Positions 48,237-59,740 are shown, numbered from the stretch's first letter. The stretch: 64,000 nt of DNA from Mortierella sp. BCC40632 (GCA_011634665.1 WAEK01000005.1:1647501-1711500); one strand, 5' to 3'. The notes: a model not told the origin generated them from the letters alone. Program-made: numbers and translations.

Positions 48237-48300
48237 GGTGGGAGAGACAGGAAAACAACAATAAAAGAAAACTAAGGGAGGAAATAACGAGGGTGGGAGC

Positions 48301-48392
48301 TATATGGTCCTGGCCCCTCGGATAATAGGCTAAAGTCTTCATGATATTCGACTTTGCTAGCCATTATCCATTTGGGGCCAGGACCATATATG
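48301..48392. repeat. DIRS internal complementary region
   Basis: 48301-48362 is the reverse complement of the element's left end (48089-48151), and 48363-48392 is the reverse complement of its right end. The two meet at 48362/48363 exactly as the outer ends would meet in a circle. This is the ICR that DIRS-1-type elements use to restore full-length ends through a circular intermediate. It follows the recombinase stop codon (48410) directly. Confidence 0.92.
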
Positions 48393-48409
48393 TGGATCCA
48401 GAGCGGAAT

Positions 48410-49414
48410 TTATGGCAAAATCATCGACGTGAAATTGGTTGAAGTAGCTGTGTTCAACCGATAGAACTTGTCGAAAAGTACAGAGGACGACCAATTCCCG
48501 TGTACGACAACGTCGTCCACTCTAGCACCCTGTCTGATTGCAGCCGTGGAACCAATTGCTCTTGCTTTTTGGGGAGCTTGGCATTCTTGGGAAGATTTAG
48601 CTTGCGTGTAATCGAAGCGATGTGGTTGCTGATGCGTTCAGAACCGACTGGTTTGTCTAGGTCTCTGACATCTCGGATCAATGGGCGATACGATAATGAG
48701 GGGTCCTTCGGGTGAGGGACATCTACCTCATGGCCTTGAATACGCGATAGGTACTCGGCAAGCGTCTTGATAGGGCACAACAAAGGGTCATCATGGCATT
48801 TGACGGTGGTGTATTTGCAGATACGACTACCCCTCCTAGTTTCCTTTGGTAAGAGGATTGGTAATACCACAGCGAACTGGTCTATATGAAACCTGTCATT
48901 GGAGAGATCAATGCACATTATATCGCTGGGTCGGAAGAAACCGCAGGTACCAAGGAGCCAACAAAGCTTTTTGGGTGAGGAAAAAGATCAGTGAGGGACG
49001 AGTTCTGCCCCTGCTGTCGGAAGTGTTCCACGATTGGACTGATATCGATGCTTAACTCCTTTTGTGTGCTTGATCTCTCGTCTGCGAAAGAGAGCGAAAG
49101 AACTGTTGGTAGTCTTCACCGTTGAAGAGAGACTTGTCGTCGTACATCTGAATGATGGCTGATTTGTAAGTGTCAACTGTGTTGGCTGCCCATCCATTAA
49201 TGGATACACCTGAGGCTAACCAGTTGAGGAGTTGGACTGGTTGAGGTACCATTGCGTCTACGTTGCGTGCTGTAGCCCAAGTTATGTACCTGTCCTGTAT
49301 GCTGGAATACGCTTTTTGTCTGCGTTGTACTTCTGGGCTATCGACTATGATAGATGCTGTGCTTGCATCCCATCCTTTGTCCATTAGGCGTCGCCTCTTA
49401 TCTTCCAAGCGCAT
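48410..49414 (-). CDS. DIRS tyrosine recombinase (frameshifted)
   Basis: Starts near the ATG at 49414, overlapping the end of the RT frame. The N-terminal core-binding part (RQKAYSSIQDRYITWATARN, NGWAANTVDTYKSAIIQMYD) ends in a stop at 49052. The next segment (IDISPIVEHFRQQGQNS) is in a second frame. The catalytic start (CGFFRPSDIMCIDLSNDRF) through KLNLPKNAKLPK is in a third, and the C-terminal part (AIGSTAAIRQGARVDD, VVHGNWSSSV, FDKFYRLN with the likely nucleophilic Tyr) in another. The breaks sit at about 49060, 48975 and 48560, near runs of A, T or G. As read, no single frame encodes a full enzyme. Whether this is decay or sequence error is open. Confidence 0.85.
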
Positions 49415-51235
49415 AAAGACCAGTGGGGGTTCTTCTCCAGGATGTCCGGTGCGTTTCCTGGGGCTGGGATCACTCTGTGTCGAGGGACAGGCATCGGTGG
49501 AGCTGTTGCCATTTCTAACGCCGTTGGGAACCAGACTGCTGTCGGCCAATAGGGAGTTATCAGAGTGGCTTGAATTTTCTCCATGCGGATCTTCTGAAGA
49601 ATGAGGGAGATCAGATTCCATGGAGGGCAAATGTAAGCTCTGCCTAGGTCCACCCAGGAGTGTTTGAGAGCGTCGCAACCGATGGCGTCTGCTGATGGCT
49701 TCCAAGTCATGTACCGTGGCAGTTGGTGGTTGCTGGGAGAGGCGAAGAGATCGACGTGGTGAGGGCCCCAATACCGATCTAGTTTTGCGAAGAACTGAGG
49801 GTCTATGGACCATTCCAGTTGACCTACGAGCCGTCGTGATGGAGCGTCTGCAGGATTGAAGGCTGAGGGCACATATGTCGTCCGTATCCTTGTCTCTGTC
49901 TGTAGACACCATTCCCATATCGTCGTCGCCAGTTTCCTCAATTGTGGTGACCTTGTCCCTCCGAACCTGTTGATGTAGGATATTGTCGTAATATTGTCCG
50001 ATATTATGTTGACGACTTTTCCCTTTGCTTCCGGTTGTCGAAGGGCGATTTGCACTGCCAACAGTTCCTTGACATTGATGTGCTTGTGTTGATCTCGAGG
50101 AGGCCAAGTCCCTTTGACCGTCCTGTTGTTGATCACTACACCCCACCCTGGGTCGGAGGCGTCTGTGTAGATGTCTGCTTGAGGTGTTGAGGTGATCCAT
50201 GAAAGCCCATTCCATTCCTTGAGTTGTGTCGTCCACCAGTGTAGCTCCTTGCATGCTGCTGGAGATAGAGATATTAAGCTCTCCCATGAGTCCTCTGATT
50301 TCAGAGCTTGTATCTTCTCGGTCATCAGGTTTTGGACTTTGAGACGGGCCGGGAATACTGCGGCTGTCATCGCGACTGTCTTGCCGATAAAGGACGACAG
50401 TTGGCGAACTGAGCATTCCTTCTTGTTCAACATCTTGGATGCCATCCTGCGAACATCGCGGATCTTCTTGCCCGGCAGACGAAGTGTCATCGAGGCTGTG
50501 TCTAGCTCGAACCCCAGGTGCTCCAGCTTCTTGGATGGTTTGAGGCTCGACTTGGACTCCTTTGTCAAGAAACCGAGGTCCTTGAGCTTCTTTAGGACCC
50601 TGTTGGTGGCTATCTCTGACTTCTTTTTGGATGTCGCTGCGATAATTAGATCGTCCAGATAGGCTGAGATTCGAATTCCCTTTTTCCTTGCCCAGCGGAG
50701 TAGGGGTTTCAAAATCTTGGTGAAAATTAACGGTGCGAGAGACAGACCGAATGGGAGGACCCTGAACTGATAGAGTTTTTCTTTCCACAGGAACTGAAGA
50801 TACTTCCTGGATGAGGGGTCGATGGGGACGTGGAGGAAAGCATCTCTTAAGTCTATTGAGGTAAGGTAATCGTTCCTCTTTATTAAACTGCATACATGCT
50901 GAATCGTCTCCATTTTGAACGGTCTGGTCGGTACGAACTTGTTCAGAGGCCTCAAGTTCAATACTGGGCGCAAGTCCCCTGTCTTCTTTGGAATGGTGAA
51001 GAGTTGGCTGGTGAAACCATCTCCATTTGTACATTCTATCGCTCCCTTTTCCAGTAAGGCTGACACCTCGGCGTCTATACTCGCTGTTTCCTCCTTTGAA
51101 AGGGGTCTTGGAGGAGGGTGTGTCTCCGATGTCGGAGGGGGGGAGAAACGGGACCCTGTAGCCGTGCTCGATGATTCGGAGAATGGCGGGGTTGTCGGTA
51201 ACAGTCCGCCATTCTTCTAAGAAGAATCTGAGTCG
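49384..51235 (-). CDS. DIRS reverse transcriptase / RNase H polyprotein (one frameshift)
   Basis: The frame overlaps the Gag end: RFFLEEWRTVTDNPAILRI and IEHGYRVPF lie at about 51235-51150. A run of seven G (+, 51137-51143) breaks it; with one base fewer it continues as PPPRPLSKEETASIDAEVSA into the long frame ending at 49384. Reverse transcriptase blocks: TSQLFTIPKK, LNLRPLNKFV, SIDLRDAFLHVPI, FRVLPFGLSLAP and the catalytic SAYLDDLIIAA. RNase H: ADIYTDASDPGWGVVINN, KELLAVQIAL, NIISDNITTISYIN, FNPADAPSR. The C-terminal third (VDLFASPSNHQLPRY, YICPPWNLI, ATLITPYWPTAVWFP) corresponds to the Dam-methylase-like segment of DIRS elements, with CPPW in place of the DPPY-type motif. Confidence 0.92.
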
Positions 51236-52119
51236 TCCTCCGACCTTCTCTTTGTTGGTTTGCGACTCTGGCTTCGTCCTCTTCGGTGGTTTGAGCCTCG
51301 GTACTTGTTGTCGTCCCTCCGTCTGGAGTTGTTGTCCTTGTGAAAATGGGAACGGTCATTATCGCCGTTGTTGTTTCGACGATTGTTGTATGCATTGTTC
51401 TGCTTGTACCCCTGGTTGTTGTCCCTGTTGTTGTTCTTGGGATTAGAGTAATTGTTATTCTTGAATTTACTCTTGGGTCGGAAGGTGTTCTCCAACGAAC
51501 GTTGGGTCTTGAGCTCTTCCTCCAGCTTCTTAGGGTCAATGATGTCTGAGGTGTCCGACTTAAAGGTGATGCCTTGAGCGTTGCGGATGTTGTCAAGGCG
51601 CATCCTGTTGACCTTCCCGGTTGTTCCTGCGATGTGGTCTCGCATAAGTGTCGCGAACGAGGTGCAGATCTCCACCATGTCCTTTGCGTCAATGGAAACA
51701 CTGTCTTCCATTGCCCAAACTTGATGTAAGAAAAGGTCGATTGGTCTGGTGAGATTGGCGAGTCTCTTTTGAATCGAGCGTAATTGAAGATCGTGGCCTT
51801 TCTGGGAAGTTGAGAACTTGACTGAAGAAGGGGTCTTCGGTGGATCGTACTGCATAAAGGCGTTCTTGGGGTACTGTCTGAACGACTCCCAGAAGTCTTC
51901 ATCGCTGATGTCCTGCTCGAAAAAGGAGTTTGGGTCTGAGGGGCGTAGGGGAGGGTAGCGCTCACCCTCAGTTTCGGAGGGGTGGAAAGTGCGGATCTGA
52001 ACTGGATCCTCCAACTGGGGATCGTTGTCGTGGGCATTGTTTCTTTTAAGAGCGGCAAGCTCTTTGGCCATAGTAGCCATTTGCTGTTGGAGAGAGGAGA
52101 CAATATCATCTTGAGACAT
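51217..52119 (-). CDS. DIRS Gag-like ORF1
   Basis: 300 residues, intact. The N-terminus has a coiled-coil (QDDIVSSLQQQMATMAKELA), then an acidic/proline-containing middle with LRSIQKRLANLTRPIDLFLH, and a C-terminal third that is extremely Asn/Arg/Lys-rich and basic (NNNRDNNQGYKQNN; RRGRSQSRKPTKRR), suiting nucleic-acid binding. No zinc knuckle is visible. The stop at 51217 lies inside the start of the RT frame, so pol may be expressed by frameshifting or re-initiation. Confidence 0.85.
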   Translation of the reverse strand: MSQDDIVSSLQQQMATMAKELAALKRNNAHDNDPQLEDPVQIRTFHPSETEGERYPPLRPSDPNSFFEQDISDEDFWESFRQYPKNAFMQYDPPKTPSSVKFSTSQKGHDLQLRSIQKRLANLTRPIDLFLHQVWAMEDSVSIDAKDMVEICTSFATLMRDHIAGTTGKVNRMRLDNIRNAQGITFKSDTSDIIDPKKLEEELKTQRSLENTFRPKSKFKNNNYSNPKNNNRDNNQGYKQNNAYNNRRNNNGDNDRSHFHKDNNSRRRDDNKYRGSNHRRGRSQSRKPTKRRSEDDSDSS

Positions 52120-52175
52120 GAGGGAAATTTGTGATCAAAAATTGCGTGCGGATAGTGTTCCTGGCGAAACAAAAG

Positions 52176-52288
52176 AAGATGTAGTACTCTGTAGTGTGGA
52201 GAGCTGAATTTATTTAGCGGGTATTTTTTCTGGATTTTCGAGTAAAGAAGGTTACATATATATATGGTCCTGGCCCCAAATGGATAAT
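52176..52288 (-). repeat. DIRS inverted terminal repeat, right
   Basis: Reverse complement of 48125-48236. It ends in GGATAAT, immediately followed by the flank ATTTCTCC, which is contiguous with GTTGT in the empty site. Confidence 0.9.
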
Positions 52289-52638
52289 ATTTCTCCGCCC
52301 CTCGCCCCCGGTGGGTCTTTCTCTTGGACATCAGCAATGCTGATGCAAGGTTGTTTGCTTCTCTCATTCGCTCTTCTCTTCATCTTTCTCCTCCTTCTTA
52401 CAACCATCCTCCCCACCATCCTGTTCATTACTTCTTATTCTTTGTCAAGCTTCTGACATCAAACATCAGCCTTCATTCCCACTCTCCATCTTGCCTTCAT
52501 GGAAGTTGGTGTCCAGAGAGCGGAGAGTAACTCGTTTCACTTGCTAGTCCATCATCAGGCTGCTTTCACTACTCTCCTCTCTACCCCCAACAACATCACT
52601 TGTCATCACCAATTCACACATTCCTAACCTGGGCAACA

Positions 52639-55064
52639 ATGTCCCCTGTCTCAAGATTTCTAGGGGTGTTTTCAGTTGTGGTGGCCACACTGCCGACCTT
52701 CACCCTTTTCACTAACGCGCAAGCATCTCAGCCATGGAAAATGCCGGTTGCAATGATGGCATATGGCTCCTCGAACACCCACCTATTTATACAAGGGGGT
52801 GCAAATTTTGATAGACCTTCTGATGAGTTCTTCCAGTTAGACCTGAGTGTGAACTGGACCGCCTCCAATCCTGCGTGGACAAATCTGAGACCACCAGCAA
52901 CAGCATGGTCAATGGCGGGTACTTCAGGAGCATTGCTACCAGATGGGAGATTTATTGTCACGGGAGTCAAGGGTCCTAGTCGGTCAGATCCAGATCTCAT
53001 GAGACAAGCGGGTATCTTCAAAAGCCTCAGCAGCTGGACACCATTAACTGGTGCGCCATTGAAGGAACATGGTGATAATATCGATATGCCCATCATTGCA
53101 GCGTCTCCGCAAGGAGATGTCTATTTCCTTTGGGATGGGTTTATGTTAAAATCTGTTGACAACTTCAACCCAGTGGTAATCCCGCAACTTGCGAACGCCA
53201 CCGCAGCTATCTGGTGCTCCACAATAGAAGGAGCCGGAATTTTAGCAACAACAATCGTTCAGGATAAGTTGTATTTTCAGATACTTGTTGGAACATCGCA
53301 ATGGAAACCTCTGGTAAGTTCAAGGAACCCTCTCTATCATTGACCATAGCTCAGTCTTGATTATTAATCCTCGTTTTACTCAACTTTAAATGTAGACTTT
53401 ACAAGGATCTTTACCCAATTTGACAGGCCATTGCCTTGTCAAAGGTCTGTTTCTCACTTCGGATTATCGTTTACAGAGGCTATATTAGTTCCCTTTCTCT
53501 TACTGAATAACTGTCTGCGATCATATAGATGTACTGGATGACAGCAAAGTCTATTTATTTGGTGGAGGAAATTCAGGGGGCATAAGCGGACAACTCTATG
53601 TGTTGAATCTGAAAAGCGGGACAGCTACCGCGCTGGGAATGGGGACTGAAAGAAGGATCTACATGGCTTGTGCGGCTACGAAATTTTCATTCTTTGCCTG
53701 GGGTGGTAAGCATTCAACTATATGAGATGCCGAAATATTGATTCGTAGATTGCTGGCAGCTTCACTAAATTCTCCGCCAATGACTTATAATAGGTGGAGA
53801 TTCTAGCGATGCTAGAAAATTACCCAATTCTACTCCTCTTGTATTCAGGTTTGAGACTGGAACCTGGAGTAACGACAACCTCATTCCTTATGTCGCTCCC
53901 CCTCCTCCTCCCCCTCCCCCTCCCCCATCTTCAGGGAACCCCGCAGGCCCTGACGCCCCTGGTAATGGAACAGGAACAGTACCAAGTGGTGTCACCGGCG
54001 GCAGCGGGAATGGTAGCAACAGCGGGAACGGAAGCGGAAAAGGCAAAGGCGGGAATGGGAACGGTACTAGCAACAGCGATAACAGTTCGTCTGATCCAGA
54101 AAGTAGCCAATTGAGTATTGCTGCAATCGCTGGAGGCGTCGGAGGAGGTATTGCCCTGGTCACCCTTGTTGCGCTCTTCATCTATGTTAGACGCAAACGC
54201 GACAAGTCATCAAAATACGACGACTGGGACTACACATCCAAGAGGTCGCCCTCTCAAGACGATTTTTCCAGGAGAGATCGCCAGGGATCTCGAGCCAGCG
54301 ATAGTGAGAGCGATTACAATACTCGTCGTTCCGAATCATTCTCAGCAATGCACGGCGAGAGAGAAACTCGTCGTTCCGAATCACTCTCAGCAATGCACGG
54401 CGAGAGAGAACCAACATCCAGACCCCTGAGAATGAAGAGATTGCCACATTCACCCAGAAGGGCATCTAGTCGGGAATATCAGCACCAAGATCAAACAGAG
54501 CCATTACAACATACCCCTGGTTCGGATCCGGAATGGATGCTATCAAAGCCAAATGGACATTCTAGTAGTCATGACAGGACCCTTGGGAGGTCTCTACATC
54601 AGTATTCTCCGGTGGACAATCGAATAGCCGATGAGATACTCGACCCAGACCCTAATAATAGACGAGACTACATGCCATCAAAGCCAGAAATCAATCAAAC
54701 ACCGCTTGAGTACCGGCAAGTACACCCATCTCACCAACTCAATCACCAGAAACTTTCCAACCAAGATTCAAGGGCCCCTCAATATGGTTTTCCATCATCA
54801 GCTAGTTTTCATAGTGGCCACACCCAACCAAATCACCCTCATTATACCTCGCAATCAAGAGATCCACAGTATGCCTCGCAATCAAGAGATCCGCAGTATG
54901 CCTCGCAATCAAGAGATCCGCAGTATGCCTCGCAATTAAGAGATCCCCAGTATGCTTCGCAATTAAGAGATCTGCAGTATAACTCACAATCAAGAGATCC
55001 GCAGTATACTTCACGATCAAGAAACCCACAATTTGGTGCTCTGCATCACGGTGATCCTCAATAA
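52639..55064 (+). CDS. Kelch/beta-propeller one-pass surface protein, copy 1 (intact)
   Basis: Four exons: 52639-53313, 53396-53444, 53529-53705 and 53794-55064; 2172 nt, 723 residues. The start is MSPVSRFLGVFSVVVATLP, a signal peptide. The ectodomain of about 330 residues shows kelch-like blades (SNTHLFIQGGANFDRPSDEF, GTSGALLPDGRFIVTGVKG, DSKVYLFGGGNSGGISGQLY, GTERRIYMACAAT), as in fungal galactose-oxidase/attractin-like receptors. A Pro run and a Gly/Ser/Asn stalk precede a TM helix (GGIALVTLVALFIYV, about 415-432) and the stop-transfer RRKRDK. The cytosolic tail of about 290 residues holds a duplicated TRRSESxSAMHGERE unit and seven copies of a nine-residue QSRDPQYAS repeat. Ligand and signalling role are unknown. 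Confidence 0.82.
54842..55030 (+). repeat. 27-bp in-frame tandem repeat in kelch gene tail
   Basis: About seven copies of a 27-bp unit encoding QSRDPQYAS and variants (QLRDPQYAS, QSRDPQYTS). It is in frame, so copy-number change would preserve the protein. Copy 2 at 60690-60878 has the same array. Confidence 0.92.
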
Positions 55065-56096
55065 GGCACCTCCAGTCCTCTCAATTGCAACGATGGCATA
55101 TCACAGCCTTGGGACTCATGATACAGGAATCGGTAGCCACCTATACCCTACTATGGTACTGCGGAACAAAAGGGGCCATAATTTAGAAATAGTCGGTCAT
55201 ATCATCAGTACTAAACATCATCGCATCGTCGCCTTCTTCCCTTTGTTTCGTGGAATTTGCGGCAACAAGCTGCATTAAACATTGGGGATTTGCGCAGACC
55301 CCTTTTCAAAAATGCTATGGAAATTCTTTTTTGCTGACATGGCTCTTCAAATTTGCGCAGTGATAGTTTTCAAAGTTGGCGTTTTTTTGCCTCAGGTTTC
55401 TAGGATATCGACAACATCCACCTTCGAGGCTCTCCCTATTCTTTCTTTCTCGCTCCCTACACTCACATATACTGCCGCGACAGCCTTTTTTTTTTTTTTT
55501 CTTATTGACAGCAGTACTTGTGACCGGATCGTTAATCTGGCTGTCATATTTACCAGAGTCTTTGCCGGTCTCTGTTAGTTATCCGTCTCTACCTCGATAG
55601 TTCCCCCAAGCTATTAGGCTGTTTGCCACATGACCTCGACGCGACTCTTTCTACATGGGACACTTCACATTCACCCTTGAAGCTTCTTCCTCCGGAAAAC
55701 CGGCTTTGCTGTCTTGGCTCTCTCCAATGGAGAAAAAAAATTCAGAATCCTGTCGCGTCATGGTGCCTTCAGTAGGCGAATGAAATATGGCTGCACCGCT
55801 GTACACTGCTCTTTGCGCTTTCTCTCCCTATCGGGATTTGACTGCGACATCTGGCTGTGCTACTGTATTTCGCAGTGCAGGTCTTGGAGTGGCTGTCAAG
55901 TGTATGACAAGGAGCAACAATCAGAAGGCAAAGCATTCAACAGAGAAGCGAGATAATGGGCAAGACAGTGAGAGATAAAGAGAGAGAGAAAGAGAGAACG
56001 AGAGAACGAGAGAAAGAGAGAGAAAGAGAGAGAAAGAGAGAGAGATGCTGATCTGCCGGATATAAGGAAAGGTGCTGCTCAAAGGACTGGTAATCA

Positions 56097-56719
56097 TGTT
56101 GATCTGCTGTTGTTGTTTGTGGTTGATTCTTTGACGACCAAAAAAAAAAAAAATAAAAAAATAAAAAATAAAAAATAAAAAAGGAGAGTCTACCTCGGTT
56201 CAAGCTGAACATTTGAGTGACTAGGCAGAGTTCAGCCCTAAAACACCATAGTACATTCTTTCAAATTGGGATCGCTTTGGGCTGATGAGATATCAGTTAG
56301 ACTGAAGAGATATTGGGTAGATTGAAGACTCTTATTGTGTGAATGCGAGTTTTTGGTCGACAGAAGCTGGGAGTGTTGGTGCCGAGAGAAAACAGTATTA
56401 AAGCGGCATGGCATGTCCACATGAGGCTGTTCGGCTTTGGATCCTGACATCCCGATACTATTGGAAGATATTTTATAGAATCGGTGGATTTGGTCCGCGC
56501 ATCTTCGAGAGTAAGAAAGCCGCTTGTCTCCAGATTGACAGCGAGATGGAGTGATTGGGGTGATTGGGGATTTGGATTAAAACACAGCAGCCAAGATGAC
56601 ATACACATGTGCAAGAGATATGAAAAATTGAAAGGAGTCGAGCATTTACACAAAATGGATCGCAGTATGTGGTTAAGATATGACACTCTGATATATCCAA
56701 GAGACGTGGAGATGCAATA
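56097..56719 (+). repeat. Dispersed repeat, copy B
   Basis: Same-orientation homologue of 24588-25320 (see that entry for the shared blocks). It lies inside the spacer of the inverted duplication. Diverged by many substitutions and small indels, so it is old relative to the duplication. Confidence 0.75.
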
Positions 56720-57054
56720 GACGAGAAGGATTTCCATAGTATCGTTCAATGGATCGTGGAAAATGTTGATATGTCAATGGATCATGGAAAATGTCGATAT
56801 GTCAATGGATAGTTTATTGTTATTTAGTACTAGGATCCTGGACCTGTTTTTCTTTTCTACGCTGATGGACCCGCTTGTCCGTTGGTTCTCGTGTTGTCAA
56901 CTTGGATCGGCTGGTAGATCACATCTTGAGGCCAGATCTACAAAAGTGGTCAAAGACAAGAGGGAATGTTAGACGGCACAGAGTTCTGGGTGATCCCTCC
57001 ACTCTTTCACTCCACTCTTTCACTCCACTCCCACCAACCCATGGGAGTGTGTTC

Positions 57055-57400
57055 CCTCTCCTGATTTGATTCCACCACCCGCCCATCCACCCTTCCATCT
57101 ACCCTCCTGTGGGGAACATATCCCCCTCTTACCCTCCCACATACCCACGTGGAGTATGCTCCCCTTGAAAACCCCTCCCACCCTCATTAAGAGAGTACAC
57201 CCCCATTTGCCTTCCCACCTACCTATGGGGGGCATGCCCTCTTGATAACCCCTCTCACCCTGCCATGAGAGAATGTGCACCCCTTTCTTACCCTCCCGCC
57301 TGCCCTTTGGGGGGTGTACGCTCTCTCTAGTTACCTGCGTGGAGTTCTCTCTCGCTTTGCCTCCCTTCCTCCCTTGAAGAGCATGCTCCCGCTCAATCCT
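57055..57400. repeat. Degenerate ~80-bp tandem repeat
   Basis: Three to four diverged units, each holding CCTCCCACCTACC, then TGGGG-GCATGCTCCC, then AACCCCTCCCACCCT and GAGAGTACACCCCC-type blocks. Strongly C-rich on +. No gene is associated. Confidence 0.65.
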
Positions 57401-59740
57401 TTACCCTCTCCTGCTCCCAATCCCGATCCACGAGAACATACCTCCCAGCAAAGAGAGAGGAATAATTCACCCTCTCAGTTCTGGTAGGTTGCCCCACAGC
57501 CTACCTGAAGGATCCTGATATCCTGTGATGGTGAGGTCATGTCCCTGAGGAGCATCCTCCTATATCCAGTCCTGCGTCTAATCCTACATTCAAGTCTCCT
57601 GAGACAAGTCCTGTATCACATCCTATGTTTAGTCCCGTGTCCAGTCTCGATGGATACATCGCGTCTACTGCTCTAAGTCCGACAAAAAAGAAACAAAACA
57701 AGAGTGGTTGGGTAGTATGGGTTCTTGAACGAAGAGCATGAAGGGTATGGGTGGATGAGACGAGTTGCCTGGTGGCCTCCAGTCCAAGCGTCGCCACTAA
57801 ACATCAGCAGAGAGACCTTGAAGCTATCCCTATCCGTCTCAAGGAGAAAGCAACAAGAAGAAAAGAATAGAAGAGAAGAAAAAAAATAGGATAAAAAACA
57901 GGAAGACAGACAGACAGACAAGCGGACAGAAGACAAAAACAACAACAGAAAACCGGCAAAAGGTAAAAGACAAAAGAAAGAAAGAGAGGGGGGGGGAGAG
58001 AGGAGAAAACAAACACCTACTCGCTCACTCGCTAACACACACAAGAGGAAACCTGGGCTCGGGCTTGACGTTGGACCTTGGTACTCCCATTATACTAGAA
58101 AGCCATTCTCACAGCTATACCTACCTATAGCTATGAGTCCCTAAACGAAACATTCTTGAGCTGATGGAGAAGTGCTGCTGGTGGTGGTAGTGGTGGAGAA
58201 GGAAGGAGGTGGTAGCGTTGGAGAAGAAGGATAGAGGTGAACGTCAAAGAGAAGGGAAAATGAAAAAAATTTAAGTGACTGGCAGAGATAATAGAGCGCG
58301 CAAGAACAGCAGATGACTCTGGCTCTGGACCTGTGTTGACCTTGCCGTTTAGTCAGCCTCAGGAGAGATAGAGAGTATGTGTGTGATTGAATGAGTGGGT
58401 GAATGGGTGAGTGAGTGAGTGAAAGGAAAAAAATCACAGGGCGATACATTAAAAAAAGAGAAACAGGGGGCGACTATGGTCATCCGTGAGGGGAAGGTTA
58501 TTTGGAGAACGCTTCCACCATGACGGCATGTCAGACCCACCAGGGGCACAGACCTTTGACATGTATCGATACACGAACAGTTTCGATAACCATTGTCAAC
58601 CGTTCAACAGACACCTGCCAGGCAGGATCACCATGAGAATACAGAGGCGGCCGATGGAAAGGAAGCAGGTTGGAGAGTGCGGAAGAAATGTAGCGAGAAG
58701 ATGGCTGATTGATCACTGTTCTGCGACCAAGTTCCATTGTTTATAGTGTGTGTGGTACCTTTTTTTTTTTTTTTTTTTTTTTTGGAGTCAACCTTTGGTG
58801 GTTGAAAGAGACATGAATACATCACCAGCTCTCTCTCTCGCTAGATCTATTCCTTTCCAACTCTTTAACTACCAGGATCGCATCTCTGATGACTTCTCAC
58901 ACCTCGAGGCAGAATCCCCATTTCCGACCGCCTCTCTGCCTCTGCGCCTCTCTACCTCACCACCTCTAGTTCAAGAGACAGCTAATGTTCACTGCCCATT
59001 CTCTGGTCTTTTTCTTTCATATGCTCTTCTCGCTAGCCTTGCCTTTTCTTGCCACCACTCTCTCTCTGTCTCTCCCCCGCTCTCGTGATTGGTCGTGCAC
59101 TGACCCCAGATCATACAAAAGACATTCTTCCTAGCGTCTTTGGTTCATTTCTCTTGTCTTCAGGTCTACCAAGCCTCGATGCCACTTGACCTTCTCAAGG
59201 GGCTACAGCGCAGCTTGGCTCTGAATCTTGGATGGAGAGACATGGGTTCTCATTGATCGGGCATCGATTTTTTTTTTTCAAACACGGTAACTACACAAGA
59301 GTAATAGGCTTGGCGGCTCTGTTTGCCGAGTCATCTTTGGCATGGAAGAGGCTTCACAGGTGGGATGTCTTCTGCGAATCTTGCGGTAACTAGAAGACAA
59401 TGGCAATCTGTCTCTTCAGAGATATTGTATGCCAAAAAGGTTGACTCAAAAAAAAAAAAAAAAAAAGTCTGACTAACGCATAGACACCTATTGTGAAACT
59501 CTTCTCCCCTTTATCAGGTTCTCTTCCAGCTCTGTGGAAACGAACAAGAGCGTGGATAGGGATAGAGAAAGAGGAACAAGGTAGTGTAGGAAAGAATGGA
59601 ATGGCCTCTTGAGCAGATAGTGGCCAGTGGATCAAAGAGTAGTAGTGGTAAGGGGAAAGGCAAGTGGGCATCCATTTTCCATGCGCTTCAGACCAGTTCT
59701 TTGAGCGCTTTTCCCTGTATCCGGCGGATCAGCTCTCACT

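Larger units (their letters stand above)
48089..52288 (-). mobile_element. DIRS-like tyrosine-recombinase retrotransposon, 4.2 kb
   Basis: Coding strand is minus. The order is Gag-like ORF, reverse transcriptase/RNase H, methyltransferase-like segment, tyrosine recombinase. It has inverted terminal repeats and an internal complementary region instead of LTRs. The ends are set by comparison with the empty site at 63433/63434 in the other duplication arm: the left flank ends CTCTGTTGT and the right flank starts ATTTCTCCG. No target-site duplication is visible, as expected for integration by a tyrosine recombinase. Several single-base frameshifts at homopolymers interrupt pol and recombinase, so present activity cannot be judged. 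Confidence 0.92.
52289..55986. repeat. Inverted duplication, arm 1, inner part
   Basis: Reverse complement of 59741-63433. It includes the whole kelch-type gene with about 350 bp of upstream sequence and about 900 bp downstream. It ends in a GA microsatellite shared by both arms. Confidence 0.95.
55987..59740. other. Spacer between inverted-duplication arms
   Basis: 3.75 kb with no supportable gene. It contains a GA microsatellite (55975-56044), dispersed repeat copy B (56097-56719), a degenerate 80-bp tandem repeat (57055-57400), a CCTG-type degenerate array near 57550-57650, GA/AG-rich DNA at 57840-58020 and several T/A runs. The last 45 bp before each arm still resemble each other (CTGATCTGCCGGATAT versus CTGATCCGCCGGATAC), so the old homology extends slightly beyond the near-identical arms. 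Confidence 0.5.

Noticed and set aside
49052..51034. 660-residue minus frame as one protein
   Set aside because: Most of it overlaps the RT frame out of phase; only its last ~120 residues match a tyrosine recombinase N-terminal domain.
51075..52367. 430-residue minus frame
   Set aside because: Shadow of the Gag-like ORF in another frame; composition is TTT/RTT repeats from the Asn-rich codons.
52728..53096. 122-residue frame antisense to kelch exon 1 (also in copy 2)
   Set aside because: It is preserved only because the sense exon is duplicated; no independent coding sign.
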